From an uncultured Paracoccaceae bacterium (GTDB lineage Bacteria; Pseudomonadota; Alphaproteobacteria; Rhodobacterales; Rhodobacteraceae), in the NCBI GenBank assembly GCA_947497065.1, contig CANMEQ010000007.1:1-64000 (forward strand): a DNA stretch of 64,000 bases, given 5' to 3'. Of this stretch, positions 47,591 through 56,247 are shown piece after piece. Within the stretch, counting starts at the first letter, position 1. Every line of letters begins with the position of its first letter. The translations under genes were made by a program, and so were the position numbers. The notes below the pieces were generated by a model. That model worked only from the letters and a program-made list of their open reading frames with translations, did no database searches and was not told the origin of the DNA.

Positions 47591-48760
47591 ATGAATTTTG
47601 ACACCCCCATTAACCGTCGCGGCACCCATTGTGTAAAATGGGACATGATGGAGCAGCTTTACGGCGTTGATGCCAACGAAGGCATCGCGATGTGGGTGGC
47701 GGATATGGAATTCCAGCCTCCGGCCTGTGTGCAGGCTGCGGTGCAAAAAATGCACGATCACGGGGTGTACGGATACTTCGGCGACGAAAGCAAATATCTG
47801 GGCGCGATCCAATGGTGGATGGAAACCCGCCACGGCTGGAAGATTGATCCATCTTGGGTTTTCACCACCCATGGTTTGGTGAACGGCACAGGCATGTGCG
47901 TTGATGCCTTTACCAACCCGGGCGACGGCGTGGTTTTGTTCACCCCCGTCTATCACGCCTTTGCGAAAGTGATCAGCGCGGCGGGCCGCGAGGTTGTGGA
48001 ATGCGATTTGGTCAACGACAACGGGCGCTACGAATTTGATTTCGATGCCTATGATGCGCAGATGACCGGCAATGAACGAATGGTTATTTTATGCTCGCCG
48101 CACAATCCCGGTGGGCGGGTTTGGACCAAGGGCGAGCTGCAGGCCGTCGCGGCCTTTGCCAAACGGCACAGCCTGATTTTGGTCAGTGATGAAATCCACC
48201 ACGACCTGACCTTTCCGGGGCACAAACACATTCCGATGGCCCACATCGAAGGCATCGAAGACCGGCTCGTGATGATGACCGCGACGACGAAAACCTTCAA
48301 TATCGCAGGGTCCCATTCCGGGAACGTGATCATCGAAGACCCGGACCTGCGTCGCCAGTTTGGCGCGCGTATGGCTGCGTTGGGGCTATCCCCGAACTCG
48401 TTTGGATTGTTCATGGCCGAAGCCGCCTATTCCCCCGAAGGAGCGGCATGGGTAGATGAGCTGCGGGTCTATCTGGATGGCAATCGCAAACTGTTCGATG
48501 CTGGCATCAATGCGATCCCCGGTCTTGCGTCAATGAAATTGGAATCCACGTATTTGGCTTGGGTTGATTTCAGCGGCACAGGCATGAGCCGCACCGAATT
48601 CACCAACCGCGTTCAGCAAGGCGCGAAAATTGCCGCCAATCACGGGCCGACGTTCGGGTCCGGTGGGGATGACTTCTTGCGATTCAACTTCGCGGCGCCC
48701 CGTGCGCAGATCGAAGAGGCAGTGCGGCGCATGACCGAAACATTCAGCGATTTGCAGTAA
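47591..48760 (+). CDS. PatB/MalY-type C-S lyase (aminotransferase fold)
   Basis: A 389-residue PLP enzyme of the cystathionine beta-lyase/PatB group. The PLP Lys is in MTATTKTFNIAGSHSGN; VSDEIHHDLTF carries the Asp that contacts the pyridine N, and the N-terminal MWVADMEFQPP is typical. It should cleave C-S bonds in cystathionine or cysteine conjugates to pyruvate, ammonia and a thiol. The ATG at 47591 has AAAGGAG upstream. The true substrate is open. Confidence 0.92.
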   Translation: MNFDTPINRRGTHCVKWDMMEQLYGVDANEGIAMWVADMEFQPPACVQAAVQKMHDHGVYGYFGDESKYLGAIQWWMETRHGWKIDPSWVFTTHGLVNGTGMCVDAFTNPGDGVVLFTPVYHAFAKVISAAGREVVECDLVNDNGRYEFDFDAYDAQMTGNERMVILCSPHNPGGRVWTKGELQAVAAFAKRHSLILVSDEIHHDLTFPGHKHIPMAHIEGIEDRLVMMTATTKTFNIAGSHSGNVIIEDPDLRRQFGARMAALGLSPNSFGLFMAEAAYSPEGAAWVDELRVYLDGNRKLFDAGINAIPGLASMKLESTYLAWVDFSGTGMSRTEFTNRVQQGAKIAANHGPTFGSGGDDFLRFNFAAPRAQIEEAVRRMTETFSDLQ

Positions 48761-48775
48761 ATCTGCCGCGGCCGC

Positions 48776-49120
48776 TCAGCGCCCCAAAAGCGCGATCGGC
48801 GCGTCTTTGGCGCGCGCAAAATCGAGCGGAGCGCCATCTGCCGCACTGGTGTTGCGCTTGAATTCATAATGCGTGTGATCGCCCTCTTCATGGGCGGCCA
48901 CAATCAAACATTGGCTCACGTGGCGACCACCATCAAATAAGTCGACAAGCCCGCGCAAACGGGCGCCATCGTGATGCTCAATCACAAACCCATCTGTGGT
49001 CATGCGCGCCACAGGCAGGTCCCGCCCGCCCCCTTCAACACGAAGACGGTTTTTGCGGCGCGCGGCATGTTTATGTGCGGCGCGAAGTTCGGCTGTTATG
49101 CTGTCTGGCAATCTATCCAT
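48776..49120 (-). CDS. Small soluble protein of unknown function
   Basis: A 114-residue protein opening MDRLPDSITAELRAAHKHAA, rich in Arg, His and Asp, with RRKNRLRVEGGGRDLPVARM and a central QCLIVAAHEEGDHTHYEFKR. No signal peptide or known domain is seen. I use the ATG at 49120; the open frame upstream is AT-rich and unlike coding DNA. It is convergent with the lyase gene. A role in envelope or stress biology is not indicated. Confidence 0.68.
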   Translation of the reverse strand: MDRLPDSITAELRAAHKHAARRKNRLRVEGGGRDLPVARMTTDGFVIEHHDGARLRGLVDLFDGGRHVSQCLIVAAHEEGDHTHYEFKRNTSAADGAPLDFARAKDAPIALLGR

Positions 49121-49214
49121 ACCGAAGTCCTCGCAGATGAATGTAAAATTTTCACTAACATCTTGGCAAAAAATCGATATTTTTTCAACAATAAAAACCG
49201 TAAGATACGTGGCG

Positions 49215-49982
49215 TTACCCTTTTGCAACCGGCCTTAAAACATGGGGCTTTGCGGCATCATAAAGCGCACTGTCCGGAAATCCGTGACTGTCCGACAGGG
49301 CTGGCCCCAAGAGAATCAGGGCCGTACGGGTGATCTTTGCCGCCCGCACTTTTTCGCGAATATCGGTCAACGTACCGCGAATGATCTGCTGGTCCGGCCA
49401 GCCGACACGGTAGATCACCGCAACGGGGCAATCTGCGCCGTAATGCGGAACCAGTTGGCGCTCGATCTCACGCAGGGCGCGGATGCCCAAATGGATCGCC
49501 AAGGTCGTGCCCGTGCGTCCGAAATTCTCCAGCGTTTCGCCTGCGGGCATGCCGGTCGACTTCATCGACATCCGCGTCAACACGATCGATTGCGCCACTT
49601 CTGGCACGGTCAGTTCCTGCCCCAAAGCAGCCGCCGCTGCGGTGTAGGCCGGCACACCGGGGATAATTTCGTACGGAATATCTTCCGCTTTGAGACGGCG
49701 AATTTGCTCTGCAATCGCACCGTACAGCGATGGATCGCCAGAATGCACGCGCGCCACATCTTGGCCCTTCGCGTGGGCCTCGACGATCTCTCCATGGGTG
49801 TCATCCAGCGTCATGGGGGCCGTGTCCATCACCTTTGCCCCCTCGGGCGCAATGGCCACGACCTGCTCGGGGACCAAAGATCCGGCATACAGACACACAG
49901 GGCACGCCGCGATCAAACGCGCCGCCTTTAGGGTCAAAAGTTCAGGGTCACCCGGCCCTGCGCCGATGAAATAAACGGTCAT
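49215..49982 (-). CDS. cobM: Precorrin-4 C11-methyltransferase
   Basis: A 255-residue SAM-dependent tetrapyrrole methylase that methylates C11 of precorrin-4 in cobalamin synthesis. It opens VYFIGAGPGDPELLTLKAARL and has HSGDPSLYGAI and VIVLTR-like LTRMSMKSTGMP; the family GAGPGDPELLT and GDPSLYGA loops bind SAM. It starts overlapping cbiG-cobJ (ATGA) and is last in this cob operon. Confidence 0.94.
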   Translation of the reverse strand: MTVYFIGAGPGDPELLTLKAARLIAACPVCLYAGSLVPEQVVAIAPEGAKVMDTAPMTLDDTHGEIVEAHAKGQDVARVHSGDPSLYGAIAEQIRRLKAEDIPYEIIPGVPAYTAAAAALGQELTVPEVAQSIVLTRMSMKSTGMPAGETLENFGRTGTTLAIHLGIRALREIERQLVPHYGADCPVAVIYRVGWPDQQIIRGTLTDIREKVRAAKITRTALILLGPALSDSHGFPDSALYDAAKPHVLRPVAKG

Positions 49983-51823
49983 TTTGAGGCCTCTTCTGGA
50001 ATGTAGGGATCATTGCGTTTGTCGGTCAAATCACCGTCAATTTTGCGGGCATAACCACGGGGCGTGAACATGCGTGGTCCCTCGCCCAATTGCGCCAGAC
50101 GAGTGTTGGATGACCCGATCAGCACGACGGTCAGCATATCGACCTCGTCCACCTCAAGATCCTTTAAGGCGCGGTAGCGCACATGCTCGGTTGGGCGACC
50201 AAGGTTGGTGGCCAACATCACCGGCGTATCTGCGGGGCGGTGTTTCAACAAAATCTCACGCGCTTCTGCCAACAGGGTACGGCGCGTTTTCGAAACGGGG
50301 TTGTAGAACGCGATCACAAAATCGCCTTCTGCCGCTGCGTGCAGGCGCCGTATAATGTCATCGCGTGGGGTCAAAAGATCGCTCAGCGAGATGGTGCAAA
50401 AGTCGTGACCCAAAGGTGCACCTGCCCGCGCTGCGGCACCTTGCAACGCGCTCACACCGGGAGAACACACAACCTCGACCCGTCGCGCCGCATCGCTCAC
50501 TCCTTCTTGGTCTGGCGTACGATCCAACAGTTCGAATACCAAAGCCCCCATGGCGTAAATGCCTGCATCACCGGAGCACACCAGCGCGACATTTTTGCCC
50601 TTGGCCGCCTGTTCCAATGCATACCGGCATCGCGCTTCCTCCCCACCCAATGGAAAGTCGCTGCGGGTTTTGCCTGCGGCCAGCGGACCTAGAAGATCAA
50701 TATACAATCCATATCCGACCAGTTCCTCTGCATCTGCGATAAATTTGGACACTTCCGGCGTGCGCCATGTTGCTTGGCCCGGCCCAATCCCCACGATGGA
50801 CAACCGCCCACGAGACCGGCCGCGCACTGCGGTGATCGCCGCAGGTGTTTTCGCCAAGGCACTGGTGGTCGTTTCGGTTTTCGTTTTCTCGACGTGCAAC
50901 ACAGCATCTGCGCCGGCCGCCGCCAACGCCGCACCTTCGGACACCCCATGCGTCCCAACCTCTGCTTTTACCACGTCCGAGGGGTTGGCCAGTCGCGGTG
51001 TTTCCGCATTCAATTCCTCTGCCGTAAAGACACGCAGTGGCACACCGAGCCGTTGCGCGGCTTGCAAAATCGCAGGCTCATCCGCCTTCAGGTCGATCGA
51101 AGCGACGCACGCAATCGCGCCTTGCGCAATGTTGTTCTCAGCCAACACGGTTTCAACATGTGTCCACATCGCGTCGGGGTCGGCATTGCGCGCGCAGCCA
51201 AGCCCCAAGGTAAAGTGCTGCGGATGGTATACAAGTCGCGTATCATCGCCCTTGGTCGGCGCGTCGGTCACGCACAGCTCAACGTCGGTGCCCGTGGGCA
51301 AATCCACATCGAAGATCGCGGGGCCATTCCACGTGACTCCGCCACCGGACAACAGCCGCGCCATGACGGATTTCGCATCATCCGGATTTTGCAAAACGTA
51401 ACCTGCAGGCGGAACATCCAGCGCGACGCCTAGTGCAATATCCCCTGCGGTGGTGACAGCCGCGACACCTTGCAGCGCATCCGCAATTTGCTTTGCCAAA
51501 CGGTTCGCGCCGCGGTGCCCACCCAACAAAGGCACCACTACACCGCCATCGTCGGACACTGATAAAACCGCTGGTTCGGCACGTTTATCCGATAACAAAG
51601 ACGCCACACCGCGGATCAAAATGCCAGAGGCGCAAACCCCGATGATCGGCATGCCCGCGGCAAACAGATCGCGCGCATGGTCCAGCGCATTCGGGAAATA
51701 GGCATCCGCCTTTTCAACACGTCCTTCGCGACCGTGGACAGGACAGCCAAGCGCCGCCGCGATGCGGTGCGCTGTCGGCTCGCCCGATTTGGAGAGCGTC
51801 AAAACTACAGGAGTTAGAGCCAT
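49979..51823 (-). CDS. cobJ: CbiG-CobJ fusion: cobalt-precorrin-5A hydrolase-like domain plus precorrin-3B C17-methyltransferase
   Basis: A 614-residue protein of two parts. Residues about 1-330 are full CbiG: the N-domain has GVCASGILIRGVASLLSDKR and LLGGHRGANRLA, and the C-domain has GLGCARN, CVASIDLKADEPAIL and VGTHGVSEGAALAAAG. Residues about 338-600 are CobJ, opening LSIVGIGPGQATWRTPEV, with CSGDAGIYAMGALVFELL and AFYNPVSKTR. CobJ methylates C17 during ring contraction. CbiG belongs to the anaerobic route, where it opens the delta-lactone. No cobG or cobZ is seen here. The 5' end overlaps cobI by 10 bases. Confidence 0.9.
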   Translation of the reverse strand: MALTPVVLTLSKSGEPTAHRIAAALGCPVHGREGRVEKADAYFPNALDHARDLFAAGMPIIGVCASGILIRGVASLLSDKRAEPAVLSVSDDGGVVVPLLGGHRGANRLAKQIADALQGVAAVTTAGDIALGVALDVPPAGYVLQNPDDAKSVMARLLSGGGVTWNGPAIFDVDLPTGTDVELCVTDAPTKGDDTRLVYHPQHFTLGLGCARNADPDAMWTHVETVLAENNIAQGAIACVASIDLKADEPAILQAAQRLGVPLRVFTAEELNAETPRLANPSDVVKAEVGTHGVSEGAALAAAGADAVLHVEKTKTETTTSALAKTPAAITAVRGRSRGRLSIVGIGPGQATWRTPEVSKFIADAEELVGYGLYIDLLGPLAAGKTRSDFPLGGEEARCRYALEQAAKGKNVALVCSGDAGIYAMGALVFELLDRTPDQEGVSDAARRVEVVCSPGVSALQGAAARAGAPLGHDFCTISLSDLLTPRDDIIRRLHAAAEGDFVIAFYNPVSKTRRTLLAEAREILLKHRPADTPVMLATNLGRPTEHVRYRALKDLEVDEVDMLTVVLIGSSNTRLAQLGEGPRMFTPRGYARKIDGDLTDKRNDPYIPEEASK

Positions 51824-52530
51824 GGATCGGCCCCTTTCGTCAGTAAGATCATTGAAAAATAAGGTGCCTTTTCAGGCGCTTGCGCAAGCGGCAGAACAAC
51901 TTGTTCGGCCAATGTCGCGCGTTCGATGTAGCTGGCCTGCGCGGTTAGACCGAGGTCTTCGATGACGTGTCGGATCTTGGGCAGGTGACGTCCGACTTTC
52001 ATGATCGCCACGGCTTCTGCCCCTGCGATACGATCGCGCAATGTCGCTTCGTCCATCGGGCCGGGCAGCACGGTCAGGCGTTCGTTGCGGGCCACCAAGG
52101 GGCGGCCGGAGACGGCAGCGCAGGCGGTGACAGACGTCACGCCGGGCACGACCTGCACCTCGTAGCGGTCCGTCAGGCGGGCATGGATGTACATGAATGA
52201 GCCATAAAAGAACGGATCGCCCTCGCACAGGCAAACCACATCGCGGCCTTGGTCCAGATGCTCTGCAATCTCGGCAGCACCTTGGTCATAGGCGGCTTGA
52301 GCTGGGGCGCGGTCGGTCGTCATCGGGACGTCCATGCGAATTTCATGAACATTTTCAGGGATTAAACCCGCCGCAATGGCACGGGCGAAACTGTCGCCCC
52401 CCGCCAAGGTCGGGTAGGCAATCACCGCTGCACTTTCGATCAGACGCGCTGTTTTCAGGGTGATCAGCTCTGGGTCACCGGGGCCAAGGCCGACCCCGTA
52501 AAGGGTGCCCGTGATGGGAGTCTCGGTCAT
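51814..52530 (-). CDS. cobI: Precorrin-2 C20-methyltransferase
   Basis: A 238-residue tetrapyrrole methylase adding the C20 methyl to precorrin-2, the committed branch step to cobalamin. It opens TGTLYGVGLGPGDPELITLK and has CEGDPFFYGSFMYI and VVPGVTSVTACAA. I start at the ATG at 52530, which overlaps the cobL stop (ATGA), rather than the ATG six codons upstream. Confidence 0.94.
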   Translation of the reverse strand: MTETPITGTLYGVGLGPGDPELITLKTARLIESAAVIAYPTLAGGDSFARAIAAGLIPENVHEIRMDVPMTTDRAPAQAAYDQGAAEIAEHLDQGRDVVCLCEGDPFFYGSFMYIHARLTDRYEVQVVPGVTSVTACAAVSGRPLVARNERLTVLPGPMDEATLRDRIAGAEAVAIMKVGRHLPKIRHVIEDLGLTAQASYIERATLAEQVVLPLAQAPEKAPYFSMILLTKGADPWL

Positions 52531-53732
52531 CTTTTGATCAAGCTCCATTGTGTGACCGGCATGGAGGGGCGCCAGCCTGTTCGGGTGCCGACGCTGTCGG
52601 CGCGGTAGGTTTGTAATTTCACCAAATCCCCACCGAATTCACGGTGCAGCGCGATCAGCTCGGCCTCGGATTCGAGGGTCACGGCATTGGCCACGATACG
52701 GCCCAATGGACGCAAGGCAGACCATGCAAATTCGAATGTCTCACGGGACAATCCGCCCCCGATAAAGACAGCATCAGGCGACTCTAGATTTTCGAGTGAT
52801 TCTGGTACCTTGCCGTCGATCAATTGGAGCCGTGGTGCACCCAGCGCGAGGGCGTTTTGGGCGGCCATGGCGCGGCGGTCGGGGCGGGGTTCTATGCCGA
52901 TGGCGCGGGCGTAGCGGGCGGCGCGCATCCATTCGATGGCGACGGAGCCGCAGCCGGTGCCGATATCCCACAGCAATGCGCCGCGCATGGGCATGAGTTT
53001 GGCGAGCGTCGCGGCGCGGATGTCACGCTTGGTCATGGTGCCATCGGAGACGAACAGATCATCAGCCAAACCGGGCACGCGCGGCAGCAGGGCGGCGTCG
53101 GGGGCGGCGACGCAATCGATGCACAATGTGTTGAACGCGGGCACCTCGTGGGACCAGCCATCGGCGGTGCCGTCAAACCGCGCCTCGTCGTCGCCCCCCA
53201 TCGCGGCGAGCACGGTCATTTTCGATTGGCCAAAGCCACGCGCAGACAGGAAGGCCGCGATTTGCGCAGGGGTTTCAGCGCCCGTCGTCAAAACGATAAG
53301 CCGTTGATCCGGCTGAATAAAGGCGATCATCTGCTCGACAGGACGGCCATGCACGGTGAGCGTTTCAACATCCGCGAGGGACCAGCCCATGCGGGCGGCG
53401 GCGAGTTGGAAGGCGCTGAGTTGAGGGTGAAAAACGATTTCTTCGGCGGGCAATTCGCGGCCAATTCTGGCCCCTGCGGAGAACCACAAAGGATCGCCTG
53501 TGACCAGCACAACGACCCGTTGATCGCTGTAGGATTTCAACGTTTCAACCATGGTGTTGAAGGGGGTTGGCCACGGTATACGGGTGGCCGAAATTGAGGA
53601 GGCAAGGCCGTGGTGACGGTCGCCGCCGACGATGATGTCAGCGGCCTCAACCACGGCGCGGGTGGCCGGTGTGAGGCCGGTCAGACCGTCTTCGCCGATG
53701 CCCACGATGTGAAGCCAAGGTGTTTTAACCAT
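52527..53732 (-). CDS. cobL: Precorrin-6Y C5,15-methyltransferase (decarboxylating)
   Basis: A 401-residue bifunctional enzyme. The N-terminal CbiE-like domain (about 1-200) opens PWLHIVGIGEDGLTGLTPATR and methylates C5; the C-terminal CbiT-like Rossmann domain has LLWDIGTGCGSVAIEWMRAA and methylates C15 with decarboxylation. The ATG at 53732 follows GGGGGA at good spacing. It overlaps cobI and follows cobH by 83 bases. Confidence 0.94.
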   Translation of the reverse strand: MVKTPWLHIVGIGEDGLTGLTPATRAVVEAADIIVGGDRHHGLASSISATRIPWPTPFNTMVETLKSYSDQRVVVLVTGDPLWFSAGARIGRELPAEEIVFHPQLSAFQLAAARMGWSLADVETLTVHGRPVEQMIAFIQPDQRLIVLTTGAETPAQIAAFLSARGFGQSKMTVLAAMGGDDEARFDGTADGWSHEVPAFNTLCIDCVAAPDAALLPRVPGLADDLFVSDGTMTKRDIRAATLAKLMPMRGALLWDIGTGCGSVAIEWMRAARYARAIGIEPRPDRRAMAAQNALALGAPRLQLIDGKVPESLENLESPDAVFIGGGLSRETFEFAWSALRPLGRIVANAVTLESEAELIALHREFGGDLVKLQTYRADSVGTRTGWRPSMPVTQWSLIKR

Positions 53733-53815
53733 TGAGATATCCCCCAGTTTGCGGCGTACACGAGCTGTGCACAGGGCGTACACACCCTGTATGTACAGGC
53801 GTATGCCATGAGACA

Positions 53816-54457
53816 TTAATCATTTGAAACCTCGGGCAGGCCTGCAGAGAGCGCGTTGACCGCAGCCGAGGCCATGGCAGAGCCGCCTTTGCGACCGCGC
53901 AGGGCGATGAAATCGACGCCGCGCGGATTGGCGGCGAGTTCGGCTTTGGATTCTGCCGCACCGACGAAGCCCACGGGGAACCCGAGGATCGCTGCGGGTT
54001 TCGGGAAGCCCTGATCGATGAGGTCGAGCAGATGGAAGAGCGCGGTGGGCGCATTGCCGATCGCGACGACCGCGTCTTTGATGTGCGGCTCCCAGAATTC
54101 CACGGCGGCGGCGGAGCGGGTGTTGCCGATGGATTTGGCGTGGTCCGGCGTGCGCGGATCGTTGAGGGTGACGATGATTTCGTTGTCGCTGGGCAGGTAG
54201 CGGCGGATGATGCCCGCGCCGACCATTTCACAATCGCACAGAATGGGCGCGCCCGATTGCAGGGCGTGATGGCCCGCGAAGGCCACATCGGGCGTGAAGG
54301 CCAGACGATCGGCGATTTCGACCATGCCGCAGGCGTGGATCAGCCGCGTGATGATCGGATGCATGGACGCGGGGAAACGCTCCATGCGGGCCTCTTTTTG
54401 GACGGTCGCGAAGGACTGGGCGTAGATCGCTGAGGGGTTAGTTTCGTAGGGGCGCAT
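53816..54457 (-). CDS. cobH: Precorrin-8X methylmutase
   Basis: A 213-residue CobH that moves the methyl group from C11 to C12 to give hydrogenobyrinic acid. It has ITRLIHACGMVEIADRL with the catalytic His, CDCEMVGAGI and the Gly-rich GFPVGFVGAAESK. The ATG at 54457 (MRPYETNPSAIY) gives the standard start; Met codons further up seem spurious. No strong ribosome-binding site is seen, and a structured spacer lies upstream. Confidence 0.93.
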   Translation of the reverse strand: MRPYETNPSAIYAQSFATVQKEARMERFPASMHPIITRLIHACGMVEIADRLAFTPDVAFAGHHALQSGAPILCDCEMVGAGIIRRYLPSDNEIIVTLNDPRTPDHAKSIGNTRSAAAVEFWEPHIKDAVVAIGNAPTALFHLLDLIDQGFPKPAAILGFPVGFVGAAESKAELAANPRGVDFIALRGRKGGSAMASAAVNALSAGLPEVSND

Positions 54458-54520
54458 GAGACGAGATTGGCTTTTCATTTGCGAAGGACAGCGCCTGACC
54501 CTGTGTGGGGGTGAAGCCCG

Positions 54521-54560
54521 CTCCCGTTTTGCCAACGGCAAACCTCCGGTTTGACGGGAG
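54521..54560 (-). repeat. Three-armed intergenic structure between cbiX and cobH
   Basis: CTCCCGT (54521-54527) pairs perfectly with ACGGGAG (54554-54560), enclosing two small hairpins: TTGCC-AAC-GGCAA and AACC-TCC-GGTT. An outer CCCG/CGGG pair may extend it. No U-run follows. The compact form suggests an RNA element or a dispersed repeat. Confidence 0.55.
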
Positions 54561-54592
54561 GGTCGGGGGCGGTCCGGCGTTGCCGTCCATAT

Positions 54593-55819
54593 TTAAGTTT
54601 TCGATTTCCGCGCAGACTCGGGACCGTGCGGATGTTTCGCATGGGGATAGGGTGCGTGGTGGTGATGATCGTGGTCGTGCCCATGATCATGGCCGTGGTG
54701 ATGATGGTGGTGGTGATCATGTTGGGCCTCGAGGCGGCACATGCCGGTGCAGAACAGATCACATAATTTGCAATCGGCCACGTTGGAGCCTGGTGCAGAG
54801 GCGCCCTGCCCTTCCACGTGGTGGTGATGGGATTCCTGGATCGCGCCGACTTCGCCCTCGAACCCGACCACGGCGGTGCGGTATTTGCACAAGGTACAGG
54901 TTGGGGGTGGTGTGTCGTCGAAGGCGGGGTGGTTGCGCTGGTCGGCGGTGATGTGTTTGTGCTCGCCGTTCTCGAACGCCAGCACCTGTTCGCGGTAGCC
55001 GCAGATGCCGCAGTTGGGGGGCGGGTTTTTACCGGTTTGTTCGATGATGCGTTCGGCAAAGGTTTCGAGGACTTTGGGGTGGTCGCCCAAGTAGCCCGCT
55101 TTAACGAATTGGATATCGGGGTGCTGGGCTGCGACTTGATCGGTGAAGCCATAGATGCGGTCGATCAGGATGCCGGAGAACAGGAAATACGGGAAGACGA
55201 CGATGCGTTTGTAGCCCAGTTTCGCGGCATGGCTGAGGCAGGGTTCGACCAGCGGGAAGGTGACGCCGGAGTAGCCGACCTCGGCCCAGCCGAAGCCGAT
55301 GCCTTCGTGGAGCATGCGGGCGATTTTGGCGACATTGCCGTTGGCATCAGGGTCGGACGCGCCGCGCCCAATGACGACGAGACAGGTGTCATGCAAGGAG
55401 ACCTCACCGTGGTCTTTGTTGGCTTGGGCAACCGCGTCTTGGATGCGGCCAGCGGCGGCGGCGATCATTTTGGGGTCCACGCCCAGTTCGCGGCCGTAGC
55501 TGATTTGCAGGCCGTGTTGTTGGGCATAGGTGTTGAGCACCGTCGGGATATCGTTTTTGGAGTGCATCGCGGCGAAGAGCATGCCGGGGACCGCGAGGAT
55601 ACGGTCGCAGCCGGCCTCGCGCAGTTTGTCGAGGCCGTCGCGGATGACGGGGTTGGCGAATTCGAGGTAGCCGTATTCGGTTTGCCAATCGGCGGGCAGC
55701 AGCGCGGGCAGTTTGTCGGCCAGTGTGGCGAATTCATCGACGGCAGATTGGGAGCGCGAGCCGTGGCCGCAGATCATGACGCCGGTTTTGGGAGTCGTTT
55801 TGGACGGGTGGGTGCTCAT
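54593..55819 (-). CDS. cbiX: Sirohydrochlorin cobaltochelatase-type protein (CbiX) with Cys motifs and His-rich tail
   Basis: A 408-residue protein. Residues about 10-265 are two CbiX chelatase repeats, with GVMICGHGSRSQSAVDEF near the start and FPYFLFSGILIDRIYGF in the second. They insert Co2+ into sirohydrochlorin. The C-terminal ~140 residues carry two related CxxCxYR units (CGICGYREQVLAFENG and CTLCKYRTAVVGFEGE), then CKLCDLFCTGMC, and end in a tail with about thirty His/Asp residues. These could hold a Fe-S cluster and cobalt; related features are known in some CbiX proteins. It overlaps the DUF6732 gene. Confidence 0.9.
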   Translation of the reverse strand: MSTHPSKTTPKTGVMICGHGSRSQSAVDEFATLADKLPALLPADWQTEYGYLEFANPVIRDGLDKLREAGCDRILAVPGMLFAAMHSKNDIPTVLNTYAQQHGLQISYGRELGVDPKMIAAAAGRIQDAVAQANKDHGEVSLHDTCLVVIGRGASDPDANGNVAKIARMLHEGIGFGWAEVGYSGVTFPLVEPCLSHAAKLGYKRIVVFPYFLFSGILIDRIYGFTDQVAAQHPDIQFVKAGYLGDHPKVLETFAERIIEQTGKNPPPNCGICGYREQVLAFENGEHKHITADQRNHPAFDDTPPPTCTLCKYRTAVVGFEGEVGAIQESHHHHVEGQGASAPGSNVADCKLCDLFCTGMCRLEAQHDHHHHHHHGHDHGHDHDHHHHAPYPHAKHPHGPESARKSKT

Positions 55820-56028
55820 GCGGGGGCTTCCTCGGGCTCGTCTTCGGTGACCTCTTCTGCGTCGTCATCGGGGCGTTTTTTGCGGCTGCCCAGAAGTGCT
55901 ATGGCGCCTGCGATGGCGATGCCGCCCAGCGCGATCCAGTGACCGTGGCCTGCGACCTCGCCGATGTGGCCGATGTGGGCAAGCGCGGGGGCTGGCAGCA
56001 CGAGGGGCATAAAAAGGATGGTCCGCAT
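55816..56028 (-). CDS. Small His-containing membrane protein (DUF6732-like)
   Basis: A 70-residue protein with an N-terminal signal-like helix, a His-rich segment HIGHIGEVAGHGHW (about 18-31), a second helix and an acidic tail (DDDAEEVTEDEPEE). I associate it with DUF6732; the match is from memory. The His and acidic residues and its place just before cbiX suggest metal handling, but no function is shown. The ATG at 56028 follows GGAGA. Confidence 0.7.
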   Translation of the reverse strand: MRTILFMPLVLPAPALAHIGHIGEVAGHGHWIALGGIAIAGAIALLGSRKKRPDDDAEEVTEDEPEEAPA

Positions 56029-56030
56029 GA

Positions 56031-56064
56031 TCTGGTCTCCGTGTTCTGTGCATGACCAGAGACC
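56031..56064 (-). promoter_or_regulatory. Hairpin over the DUF6732 ribosome-binding site
   Basis: On the transcript GGTCTC (56059-56064) can pair with GAGACC (56034-56039), or TCTGGTC (56054-56060) with GACCAGA (56031-56037). The GGAGA before the start codon lies in the first stem, so folding could hide it. The two stems exclude each other. Confidence 0.45.
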
Positions 56065-56233
56065 GCCGTTGGCGGGGTGGACGATATGCACGTTTAGTCC
56101 CCGTTTTGGGTCGACCTTCGGTGCAGCAACCTCTCTGGCCCTGTTGGGCGTCGTCTGGGGCAGTTTGATCATGGGTGGGGCAGCTGTGCAATGGGATTCG
56201 CGGCGTCATGGGCGCGGTTTGCGACGAGAGGCT

Positions 56234-56247
56234 GTGCGCGAGCGCAC
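56234..56247. repeat. GC-rich inverted repeat in the cob-hydroquinone reductase gap
   Basis: GTGCGC-GA-GCGCAC is a perfect 6-bp inverted repeat (extendable by one C-G pair over a T-G wobble) in the 297-base divergent gap 56029-56325. The rest of that gap holds no gene I can support and no cobalamin riboswitch that I recognise. Confidence 0.4.
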
